Shown one piece after another: positions 51,799 to 58,943 of a stretch of 64,000 bases of DNA. Made by a program: the position numbers and the translations under genes. The stretch is from CAVQGM01 sp963712065 (GTDB lineage: Bacteria > Actinomycetota > Acidimicrobiia > Acidimicrobiales > Acidimicrobilacustridaceae): contig CAVQGM010000002.1 of NCBI GenBank assembly GCA_963712065.1, positions 1,674,001 through 1,738,000 on the forward strand, read 5' to 3'. The notes under the pieces are model-generated. The model ran no database searches, was not told where the DNA came from, and worked only from the letters and a program-made list of their open reading frames with translations. Positions within the stretch are counted from its first letter, which is position 1. Each line of letters begins with the position of its first letter.

Positions 51799-52950
51799 AT
51801 GAAGATCCCCATCCGCCACCTCGAACCACCATCGCTCCGCCACCACCTCGACCAGCACATCGTCGGGAGGGGCCTCGAGCTGGGGCCCGGTCACGTCCCG
51901 TACCCGGTGCCCCCCGAGGCCGAGGTGCTGCTCGTCGACCAGTGGACGTCGGACGAGAACCGGGTGCTGTTCTACGAGCTCGAGTCCGGGGTGACGTTCC
52001 CGAAGCCCGACATCATCGCCAACCTGGACACCGACCGCCTCCACGGCGTCGAGCGCGACAGCCAGGACTTCGTGATCGCCAGCCACGTCCTCGAGCACCT
52101 CGCCGAACCCGTCGGGATGCTCGTCGACGCCTTCCGTGTGCTGAGACCGGGCGGGAAGCTCCTCATCCTCCTGCCCGATCGACGCCGCACCTTCGACCGC
52201 ACCCGCTACGGCACCGGCCTCGCCCACACGATCGCCGAGTACGAGCAAGGCGTCGACCACGTCGACGACGATCACGTGGTCGAGTTCATCGTGCACGCCG
52301 ACCATCCCATCCACCGCAAGGCGGGGAACGAGCCGGAGCCGATCACCGCCGAGCTGATCGAGGCGCACCGCATGCGGTCGGTCCACGCCCACTGCTGGAC
52401 CGAGGACGAGTTCCTCGACGTGCTCCTGTACTGCCAGCGGGAGCTCGGACTCGGCTTCCGGCTGGTCGACGGCATCTCGTCGCGGGCCGGACGGCGAGGC
52501 ATCGAGTTCGGCTTCGTGCTGGAGAAGTGCGCGGTGCCGGACGGCGATGCCAGCGAGGAGCTCCTGGCGACGTGGGACTCGATCGTCGGACGACAGGAGC
52601 TCACCGACCGCTGGCCGCTCGGCCGGATCCTCGCCCTCGCGCTGGCCGAGCTCGGGCCCGTCGATCCCCCCGCGGTCGGCGCCGTGCACGACGTGATCGA
52701 CCTGGTCCTCCACCGGGCCGACCTGACGCAGGCCTTCGCCGCCGACGAGCTCGACCTCACCGCCGCACTGGCGTGGGCGTCGGGGGTCGCGGCCGGCACC
52801 ACCGCCGACGACGGTGCGGCGCTCCTGCGGCCGCACGCCGCCGCGCTCCGCGACCTCGAGGTCGACCTCGTCGACCACCCCGACCCCCGACCGGCGCGGT
52901 CGAGTCGGTGGCGTGCCCGCGGCACGAGGCCACGCAGGGGCGAGACGTGA
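51799..52950 (+). CDS. SAM-dependent methyltransferase-like protein
   Basis: The 383-residue protein has a class I-type core: GRGLELGPGHVPYPVPPEAE (motif I), VLLVDQWTSDENRVLFYELE, FVIASHVLEHLAEPVGML and FRVLRPGGKLLILLPDR. The HVLEHL and RPGGKL pair is typical of small-molecule methyltransferases. The C-terminal 150 residues have no clear family. ATG 51799 follows TACGCT (51783-51788) by 10 bases. The substrate is unknown, and many such proteins sit in sugar or polyketide contexts. Confidence 0.78.
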   Translation: MKIPIRHLEPPSLRHHLDQHIVGRGLELGPGHVPYPVPPEAEVLLVDQWTSDENRVLFYELESGVTFPKPDIIANLDTDRLHGVERDSQDFVIASHVLEHLAEPVGMLVDAFRVLRPGGKLLILLPDRRRTFDRTRYGTGLAHTIAEYEQGVDHVDDDHVVEFIVHADHPIHRKAGNEPEPITAELIEAHRMRSVHAHCWTEDEFLDVLLYCQRELGLGFRLVDGISSRAGRRGIEFGFVLEKCAVPDGDASEELLATWDSIVGRQELTDRWPLGRILALALAELGPVDPPAVGAVHDVIDLVLHRADLTQAFAADELDLTAALAWASGVAAGTTADDGAALLRPHAAALRDLEVDLVDHPDPRPARSSRWRARGTRPRRGET

Positions 52951-52981
52951 CGCCGGACCCGATCGAGGCCATCGGCGGTGC

Positions 52982-53386
52982 TCAGGCGTCGAGGGCCTGG
53001 CGGTGGCGCTCCATGCGCTGGTAGAGCCCGTCGAGGTCGTGCACCGGCGGGAGCGAGATGCGCTCCCCCGAGTTGAGCTCGATCTCGAGGTTCCAGAACC
53101 CGGGGATCACGTCGATCTGCAGGATCCGGTACCAGGGGATGTCGCGCCGCAGGGGCCAGTTGCGCAGGATCAGCAGGCCCCGCTCGCGCACCACCAGCAC
53201 CGCACCGAGGATGATGCGGAGCCCGATGAGGGCGGTGACGAACCCGACGACGCTGAGCACCCGCCACCACAGGTCGAGGCCGTCGGCGACGATGCCCGGG
53301 ACGAAGAAGACCGCGAGCAGGACCAGCAGCACCGCGGTGGCGATGCGCCGTACGGGCGACATCCGCAAGCGGTATCGGGACGACAT
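52982..53386 (-). CDS. PH-domain (bPH-type) membrane protein
   Basis: The 134-residue protein has two N-terminal helices (ATAVLLVLLAVFFVPGIVAD and VVGFVTALIGLRIILGAVLV). A short bacterial PH-like domain follows (RERGLLILRNWPLRRDIPWY, IELNSGERISLPPVHDLD). The family is common in actinobacteria and its role is unclear. Starts at 53395 or 53422 are possible. I prefer ATG 53386 because a -10-like GACAAT ends 7 bases upstream. Confidence 0.75.
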   Translation of the reverse strand: MSSRYRLRMSPVRRIATAVLLVLLAVFFVPGIVADGLDLWWRVLSVVGFVTALIGLRIILGAVLVVRERGLLILRNWPLRRDIPWYRILQIDVIPGFWNLEIELNSGERISLPPVHDLDGLYQRMERHRQALDA

Positions 53387-53428
53387 CGCCGCCATTGTCG
53401 CAGGCGCGGACCCGAATGCCACAACGGG

Positions 53429-54226
53429 TCAGGGCCGCCGGCCCCAGGCCGAGATGCCGAGCGGCGAGAGCACCGCGAAGCCCGGGTCGCGGGCCTGGGC
53501 GAGGGCGGCGTCGACGACGGCCTCGTCGAGCCGCCCGGCGTCGACCAGCGCAGGCTTGGCCCGCTCCAGGGCGAGGACGAACCACTCGGCGCTCGGCGTG
53601 CCGCCGTGCATGGTCGTGACCGTGCCGCGGGACTCGACGTCGACGAGCCCGGCGGCCCGCATGGCGGCGAGCATCCGTCGGCCCCAGTACCCGTCGTACC
53701 CGGATCGTGACGCGTAGGCCTCCTGCACCGTGCGGTGGAGGGTGGCGAACGGCTCGGGGAGGGGCTGCTCGTCGAACACGAGCCAGTCGATGTCCTCGAT
53801 GACCACCCACCCGCCCGGCTTGGTGGCCGCGATCATGCGGTCGAGGGCCTGCTCGCGGGCGGGCACGTGCTGGAGCACGGCCCGGGCGTGGGCCAGGTCG
53901 AAGTGGCCCGACGGCAGCGGGTCGGTGGCGACGTCGTGCCGGCGCAGGATGACGTTGGGCGGCACCTCCCCCACGAACCGCAGGTCGACGTCGGTGGCCA
54001 TCACCCGCCCGTCGTCACCCACCGCCCCGGCGAGCCAGCGGGCCATCGAGCCCTGCCCGGCGCCCACCTCCAGGCAGTGCCAGCCGGGCGCGATCCCCAG
54101 CCGGCCGATGAGCTCGGCCGAGCCCCGGTCGAACAGCGACGACAGGTGGCCGAGGCGCTCGGTCTCGATGGCGGCGGCCTCCTCGTCGTCGGCGGCCAGG
54201 CCGTAGCCGAACTCGGGGTCGCTCAT
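53429..54226 (-). CDS. SAM-dependent methyltransferase
   Basis: The 265-residue class I enzyme has motif I CLEVGAGQGSMARWLAGAVG, acidic ATDVDLRFV, DLAHARAVLQHVPAREQALD and ATKPGGWVVIEDIDWLVFDE. ATG 54226 overlaps the acyl-CoA dehydrogenase stop by 4 bases, so the two are co-translated under the KstR-type promoter at 55459-55476. A methyltransferase in a lipid-catabolic operon is unusual. The substrate is unknown, possibly a sterol or acid intermediate. Confidence 0.88.
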   Translation of the reverse strand: MSDPEFGYGLAADDEEAAAIETERLGHLSSLFDRGSAELIGRLGIAPGWHCLEVGAGQGSMARWLAGAVGDDGRVMATDVDLRFVGEVPPNVILRRHDVATDPLPSGHFDLAHARAVLQHVPAREQALDRMIAATKPGGWVVIEDIDWLVFDEQPLPEPFATLHRTVQEAYASRSGYDGYWGRRMLAAMRAAGLVDVESRGTVTTMHGGTPSAEWFVLALERAKPALVDAGRLDEAVVDAALAQARDPGFAVLSPLGISAWGRRP

Positions 54227-55452
54227 GATCGGGGCAGGTCCCTCCAAGCCCGATCCTTGTCGTCCCGCGGCTCGGGCGGGAGGCCCAGGGCCCGCTCGCC
54301 GATCATGTTGCGGTGCACCTCGTTGGTGCCGCCGCCGATCCGCGACGAGAACTGCCCCATCACCTGCTTCTGCCAGAACCCGCCCTGCGGGGCGTCGGCC
54401 CCGGCCAGCATGCCGTCGGCCCCTTCGAGGGCGATGGCCAGCTCGACCCGCCGGGACAGCGCGGTGGTGAACACGTTCTTCAGCACCGACGGGTCGACGG
54501 GGATGCCGCGCCCCTGCATCACGACGGTCTGCATCCGCATCTGGTGGAAGCGGAGGATGCGCTCCCAGCTGTAGACCTCGGCGAGGGACTGCCGCACCCG
54601 CGGCTCGCCCGTGCGCTCGCAGGCCTGGGCCAGCGCCAGCACGGCGGCGAAGGTGGTGGTCTGCCCGGCGCCGCCGATCATCCCGGCCTCGCTGGCGAGC
54701 GTGGCCCGGGCCGGGCCCCATCCGCCGTCGACCTCGCCGATGACGTCGGCCGCCGGGATGCGCACGTCGGACAGGAAGACCTCGTTGAAGTGCGACAGCC
54801 CGGTGGCCTGCACGAGTGGGCGCACGTCGATGCCCGGGGTGCGCATGTCGACGACGAAGAAGGTGATGCCCTTGTGCTTGGGCACGTCGGGGTCGGTGCG
54901 GGCGAGGAGGATGCCGTGGTCGGCGTGCTGGGCCTCCGAGGTCCACACCTTCTGGCCGTTCACGACGAACTCGTCGCCGTCGCGCACCGCCCGGGTGGCG
55001 AGCGAGGCGAGGTCGGAGCCGGCCCCGGGCTCGCTGAACAGCTGGCACCACAGCTCGTCGCCGCGGAGCAGGGGGGGCAGGTAGCGCCGGCGCTGCTCCT
55101 CGGTGCCGAACCGCAGGATGGGCGGGCCGACGAGCTGGAGGGCAGCGCCGACGAACCCGGTGGTGACGTCGAACTGCGACGCCTCCTGGTTGAAGATGAT
55201 GCTCTCGGCCGGCGTGCCGCCCCGGCCGCCGTACTCCCTGGGCCACGTGAGGCCGGCCCACCCCTCGTCGAACAGCGTGCGCTGCCACGCCCGGCACCGC
55301 TCGCGGTAGACGGCCCGCACCTCGGGATCGTCGGCCACCGCGCCCCGGGTCCAGTCGGCGTCGGTGCCGGTCTTCAGGGTGGCGTGGGCCTCGAGGAAGG
55401 TCCGCACCTCCTTGCGGAACGCCGCCTCGGCCGGGGTGTCGTCGAAGTCCAC
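54223..55452 (-). CDS. Acyl-CoA dehydrogenase (FadE type)
   Basis: The 409-residue flavoprotein contains WQRTLFDEGWAGLTWPREYG, CQLFSEPGAGSDLASLATRA (FAD/substrate loop), NGQKVWTSEAQHADHGILLA and the C-terminal GGTNEVHRNMIGERALGLP. It is a full-length ACAD of the kind that forms sterol side-chain dehydrogenases. GTG 55452 is leaderless, with TAGGAT 6 bases upstream under a KstR-type box. The methyltransferase is co-transcribed. Confidence 0.93.
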   Translation of the reverse strand: MDFDDTPAEAAFRKEVRTFLEAHATLKTGTDADWTRGAVADDPEVRAVYRERCRAWQRTLFDEGWAGLTWPREYGGRGGTPAESIIFNQEASQFDVTTGFVGAALQLVGPPILRFGTEEQRRRYLPPLLRGDELWCQLFSEPGAGSDLASLATRAVRDGDEFVVNGQKVWTSEAQHADHGILLARTDPDVPKHKGITFFVVDMRTPGIDVRPLVQATGLSHFNEVFLSDVRIPAADVIGEVDGGWGPARATLASEAGMIGGAGQTTTFAAVLALAQACERTGEPRVRQSLAEVYSWERILRFHQMRMQTVVMQGRGIPVDPSVLKNVFTTALSRRVELAIALEGADGMLAGADAPQGGFWQKQVMGQFSSRIGGGTNEVHRNMIGERALGLPPEPRDDKDRAWRDLPRS

Positions 55453-55458
55453 GCCGCG

Positions 55459-55476
55459 ATCCTAGAACGTGTTCTC
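55459..55476 (-). promoter_or_regulatory. KstR-type operator overlapping the -10 of the acyl-CoA dehydrogenase/methyltransferase operon
   Basis: TAGAACGTGTTCTC (55463-55476) has perfect AGAAC/GTTCT arms and matches TNNAACNNGTTNNA except the last base. On the minus strand the closing TA begins the -10 TAGGAT (55464-55459), 6 bases before GTG 55452. Confidence 0.75.
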
Positions 55477-55506
55477 GCCCGCTCCGGCGGGCCGGGAGGT
55501 CGGCGG

Positions 55507-55512
55507 TACTGT
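55507..55512 (+). promoter_or_regulatory. -10 element (TACTGT) of the lipoprotein gene
   Basis: TACTGT, then 6 bases, then ATG 55519, consistent with a leaderless start. It is divergent from the acyl-CoA dehydrogenase promoter 31 bases away. Confidence 0.55.
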
Positions 55513-55518
55513 GCCCCG

Positions 55519-56187
55519 ATGCTCCCCCCGCTCCCCGCTGCTCGGGCGGGGCGACGGCGGGTCCTGGCCGCCCTCCTCGTCGTCGCCTCCCTCACCGTCG
55601 TGACCGTCGGCTGCTCGGGGAGCGACGAGCCGCCGTCACCCGCCACCGGCACGTCGCCGGTCGGCACCGCCGTGGCCCCCACCGACCCGGCGCTCGCCTA
55701 CCCGCTCTTCGCCGACCCGGCCGCGCCGGTGTGCATCGGGCTGGCCCGTCGGGCCGGCATCGTGCTGGCGGCCCGACCCTCGGCCGGCGAGCGGTGGCGG
55801 GTCGTGACCGCGCCCGACCCGGCCGTCGCCGTCCCGGTCGGCACCGAGTTCGTCACCGGCAACACCGCCCTGCCCGGGGCCCCCGACACCGAGATCCTCT
55901 CCTACGCCGGCGAGGCCGTCGGCACCACCGCGGTCGAGGTGGTGCTGCTCGGCGCCGACGGCGCGCCCCTCGGCGAGGGGCTGCCCGTGCGCTTCCAGCT
56001 CGAGGTGACCGCCACCGGCGAGTGCCCACCGCCGCCCCTAGCCGCCCCTGCCGCCCCTGCCGCCCGAGGCGACCACGACGAGCCTCCCCGCCGAGGGCTG
56101 AGGTCCGGCGCCGACCATGCACCGCCGGGCCGCGCCCGGCGCGTAGCGTTCGGGCGAAGCGTCGAGCAGGAGCGAGGACGAAGATGA
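55519..56187 (+). CDS. Lipoprotein of unknown function
   Basis: The 222-residue protein has the lipobox VVTVGC (Cys32), then a Thr/Pro linker and one compact domain (LADPAAPVCIGLARR-like start, EILSYAGEAVGTTAVEVVLL, VRFQLEVTATGECPPPP). Cys near both ends of the domain may pair. The last 35 residues (Arg/Gly/Pro-rich) look non-protein-like. A one-base change in CCCC 56035-56038 would end the protein at TAG just after GECPPPP, so the true C-terminus is uncertain. As written, its TGA overlaps the ATG of the Tat-exported gene by 4 bases. Confidence 0.7.
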   Translation: MLPPLPAARAGRRRVLAALLVVASLTVVTVGCSGSDEPPSPATGTSPVGTAVAPTDPALAYPLFADPAAPVCIGLARRAGIVLAARPSAGERWRVVTAPDPAVAVPVGTEFVTGNTALPGAPDTEILSYAGEAVGTTAVEVVLLGADGAPLGEGLPVRFQLEVTATGECPPPPLAAPAAPAARGDHDEPPRRGLRSGADHAPPGRARRVAFGRSVEQERGRR

Positions 56188-57371
56188 CCGGGGTCACACG
56201 GGTCGCCACCGACGGGCCGGACGCGGCCGGGTTGGGACGACGGTCGTTCCTGGGCAAGCTCGCCGCCGGTGGGGCCGTGGCCTGGGCGGCGCCGATGATC
56301 GTGTCGAGGCCCGCCCTCGCCGCCGGCACCTGCCTGTTCACCCCCCTGCTCCTGGCCGGCGGCGGGCAGTCGAACGGCGACTTCGTCGTCGTGGGCTCCG
56401 GCCCCCTCTGGCGGCGCAGCAACGACGGCGGCCTCAACTGGGCGGCGTCGGCGACCCCACCGCCGTCGACCTTCGTGCCCGCCCTGCTGGCCGGCGGCGG
56501 CAACGGCACCGGCAACGCCGGCTCGAACTTCGTGGCCACCGACGGGGCCGGGGCCTGGTACCGCACCGCCAACGGCGGCGGCACCTGGACCCAGGTCACC
56601 GACACCGACGTCAACGGCACCTTCAACGCCACCCTGCTCGCCGGCTGGGGCAGCTCGGGCGCTGCGGCCGGCAACGGCGACTTCGTGGCCTTCCAACCCG
56701 GGGCCACCGCAGGCGCACGATGGCGTTACAGCCTCAACGGTGGCGTGAGCTGGTCGGCACCGGGAGCCGGACCCGGGGGCCGACCGCCGCTCGGCTTCAC
56801 GCCGACCCTGCTCGCCGGCGGCGGCGACAACACCGCTGACCCGGGCGACTTCGTCGCCGTGAACGGAGCGACCGGCGCCGCCTACTACTCCCTCAACGGC
56901 GGGCAGAACTGGACCTCGGTCGCCGTCGGCGCCCCACCGGGCGGCATCGCCTGGACGTTGCTCGCCGGTGGCGACGACGTGCCCGGCAACTTCGTCATCA
57001 CCAACGGGGCCGGCGCCTGGCGCTACAGCGTCGACGGCGGGCAGACCTGGGCCACGCCGACCGGCGGCGGGCCGCCCATCAACGCCGTCGTGCTGGCGGG
57101 GGGCGGCGACAGCGACGGCACCGGCGCCAACCGCGGCGACTTCGTGGCCGCCAGCGCCACCGGGCAGTGGTACCGCAGCTCCGACGGCGGCCAGACGTGG
57201 GTGGCGGTCACCACCCCGCCACCGGCCGGCTTCGTGCCCGCCCTGCTCGCCGGTGTGGGCGACGCCGAGGGCGACAGCAACGACTTCGTGACCACCGACG
57301 GGGCCTGCGGCTGGTACCGCAGCATCGATGGCGGCACCACCTGGTCGCTCATCGTGGCCCCCCCAGCCTGA
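56184..57371 (+). CDS. Tat-exported beta-propeller-like protein with seven Asp-box (BNR) repeats
   Basis: The 395-residue protein begins with a twin-arginine signal (GRRSFLGKLAAGGAVAWAAP, cleavage likely after ALA). The rest is a run of about 50-residue repeats, each with LLAGGG...GDFV followed by an Asp-box: SNDGGLNW, TANGGGTW, SLNGGVSW, SLNGGQNW, SVDGGQTW, SSDGGQTW, SIDGGTTW. Seven copies fit a seven-bladed sialidase/sortilin-like propeller folded before export. No catalytic residues of sialidases are evident. ATG 56184 has GAGGACGAAG upstream, and a TAGCGT about 40 bases upstream may be an internal promoter. Confidence 0.82.
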   Translation: MTGVTRVATDGPDAAGLGRRSFLGKLAAGGAVAWAAPMIVSRPALAAGTCLFTPLLLAGGGQSNGDFVVVGSGPLWRRSNDGGLNWAASATPPPSTFVPALLAGGGNGTGNAGSNFVATDGAGAWYRTANGGGTWTQVTDTDVNGTFNATLLAGWGSSGAAAGNGDFVAFQPGATAGARWRYSLNGGVSWSAPGAGPGGRPPLGFTPTLLAGGGDNTADPGDFVAVNGATGAAYYSLNGGQNWTSVAVGAPPGGIAWTLLAGGDDVPGNFVITNGAGAWRYSVDGGQTWATPTGGGPPINAVVLAGGGDSDGTGANRGDFVAASATGQWYRSSDGGQTWVAVTTPPPAGFVPALLAGVGDAEGDSNDFVTTDGACGWYRSIDGGTTWSLIVAPPA

Positions 57372-57378
57372 CCGACTC

Positions 57379-57798
57379 CTAGCGACCGGTGGCCGGGCCC
57401 TCGAGCTCCAGCTCGAAGCCGGGCGCCACCCCGTCGTCGAAGTCGAGCGGCCGCATGGCCAGGTCGATGGCGGTCCAGATCGTCCGCGAGAACGGGAAGA
57501 AGAGGAACGGCACGGCCACCGCCGCCGCGGCGTCGACGATCGCCAACGGCACCACCGGCGTGGACGGGAACGTGACCGCCACCCCGACGACGAGCACGAG
57601 GACCACCGCAGCCTGGGCCACGCAGATGTTGAGGAACCACGAGCCGAGCCACTGACCGGGCGCCCGCTGGAACCGCAGGCCGCACCTCGGGCAGGCGGGG
57701 ACCATGCGGACCCAACCGCGGAACAGTCGGCCCTGCCCGCACACGGCGCAGTGCTTCACGAATCCCCGGCGCAGCATGGTCGACGTCGGCAGCGCCAC
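57379..57798 (-). CDS. DUF983 family membrane protein with zinc-finger-like Cys motifs
   Basis: The 139-residue protein has two CxxC pairs (HCAVCGQGRLFRGWVRMVP, then ACPRCGLRFQ). Two helices follow (FLNICVAQAAVVLVLVVGVA and LAIVDAAAAVAVPFLFFPF). This is the DUF983 arrangement, whose function is unknown. GTG 57798 (MALPTSTMLRRGF) is preferred, since a CACACT hexamer ends 6 bases upstream. It converges with the propeller gene, 7 bases apart. Confidence 0.82.
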   Translation of the reverse strand: MALPTSTMLRRGFVKHCAVCGQGRLFRGWVRMVPACPRCGLRFQRAPGQWLGSWFLNICVAQAAVVLVLVVGVAVTFPSTPVVPLAIVDAAAAVAVPFLFFPFSRTIWTAIDLAMRPLDFDDGVAPGFELELEGPATGR

Positions 57799-57846
57799 GG
57801 CCCCAGTGTGCCCCGCCGTCCCCGAGGTGTCCCACCGAGGGCCGCC

Positions 57847-57958
57847 GATCGGTTGCGTAACGATCCACACCCCGTGTCGGTGGGTACGCACCCGACGCGC
57901 CGCCGTGGATCGGCTGCGTCACCGTCCACCCCGGGCGTGGGTGGATACGCAGGCGACG
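57847..57958. repeat. Two 51-bp direct repeats, each able to fold as a hairpin
   Basis: Units 57847-57897 and 57908-57958 share 39 of 51 positions. Each begins GATCGG, contains TGCGT...ACGCA as an outer stem with CCAC/GTGG inside, and ends GACG. They occupy most of the 166-base gap between the acyl-CoA dehydrogenase stop and the DUF983 start. They could be a paired operator, terminators, or a dispersed extragenic repeat. Confidence 0.7.
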
Positions 57959-57964
57959 TGGGGG

Positions 57965-58939
57965 TCAGACCGGGGCGAGGAAGCCGGCCATCTCGTCGGC
58001 GCAGTCGTCGACCGACCCGAACAGCGGCTCGAGGGCGTAGGCCCGCTTGAGGAACAGGTGGGCGTCGACCTCCCACGTGTAGCCCATGCCGCCGTGCACC
58101 TGCACCCCGGCCTTGCCGTTGCCGACGGCGGCCTCGTCGGCGGTGAGCTTGGCCGCGGTCACCGCCCGGGCCACGTCGCCGACCTCGGGATCGTCGAGGG
58201 TGACCCCCGCCGCGTACACCGCCCCGCGGGCGACCTCGGTACGGGTGAACATGTCGGCGAGGAGGTGCTTCACCGCCTGGAAGGCGCCGATGGGGCGGTC
58301 GAACTGCACCCGCTCCTTGGCGTAGGCGACCGACAGGTCGGTGGCCGCGCCGGCGATGCCGAGCAGTTGGCCGGCCACCAGGGCCCGGCCCTGGCGTCGG
58401 AAGGCCTCGACGGCCTCGGCGTCGAGCACGCGCTCGCCGGGCGGGAGCGGAGCCGTGAGCCGGCTCACGGGTGTGATCGGATCGAGCGGGTTGGCGATGG
58501 GCGCGAACCCCAGGCCCGATGGATCCACCGACCACACGCCGTCGTCGTCGACCACCAGCAGCCGGTCGAGGTCGGCGGCGTGCTCGACCAGACCCGACGG
58601 GTCGTCACGCTCGATGCCGCCGACGACCACCTCACCGGTGGCGGCTCCCTCGACCAGACCGGCGGCCAGGTGGCTCCACACCAGCGGCCCGGGCACGAGG
58701 GCGCGTCCCAGCTCCTCGAACACGAGGACGGCGTCGGCCCAGCCGAGCTCGACCCCGCCCTCGGCCTCGGGCAGGCGCAGGGCGAACACGCCCAGCTCGG
58801 CCAACTCCGACCAGCGGGCGCGGTCGAGGCGGCCGGCGTCGCCGATCTCGCGCACCACGGCCATCGGGAACCGCCCCTCGAGGAGGTTGCGCACCCCCTC
58901 CTGGAGCGCGACCTGGTCGGCGGAGAGCTCGAAGTCCAC
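57965..58939 (-). CDS. Acyl-CoA dehydrogenase, small/non-canonical subunit
   Basis: The 324-residue protein is shorter than a standard ACAD. The N-terminus is FELSADQVALQEGVRNLLEG, the middle is divergent (VFEELGRALVPGPLVWSHLA) and the C-terminus is VQVHGGMGYTWEVDAHLFLK followed by RAYALEPLFG. It resembles the partner subunits of alpha2-beta2 sterol ACADs such as FadE28/FadE29 pairs. GTG 58939 lies 4 bases after the preceding ACAD gene stop, so they are probably subunits of one enzyme. Confidence 0.88.
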   Translation of the reverse strand: MDFELSADQVALQEGVRNLLEGRFPMAVVREIGDAGRLDRARWSELAELGVFALRLPEAEGGVELGWADAVLVFEELGRALVPGPLVWSHLAAGLVEGAATGEVVVGGIERDDPSGLVEHAADLDRLLVVDDDGVWSVDPSGLGFAPIANPLDPITPVSRLTAPLPPGERVLDAEAVEAFRRQGRALVAGQLLGIAGAATDLSVAYAKERVQFDRPIGAFQAVKHLLADMFTRTEVARGAVYAAGVTLDDPEVGDVARAVTAAKLTADEAAVGNGKAGVQVHGGMGYTWEVDAHLFLKRAYALEPLFGSVDDCADEMAGFLAPV

Positions 58940-58943
58940 GGGG

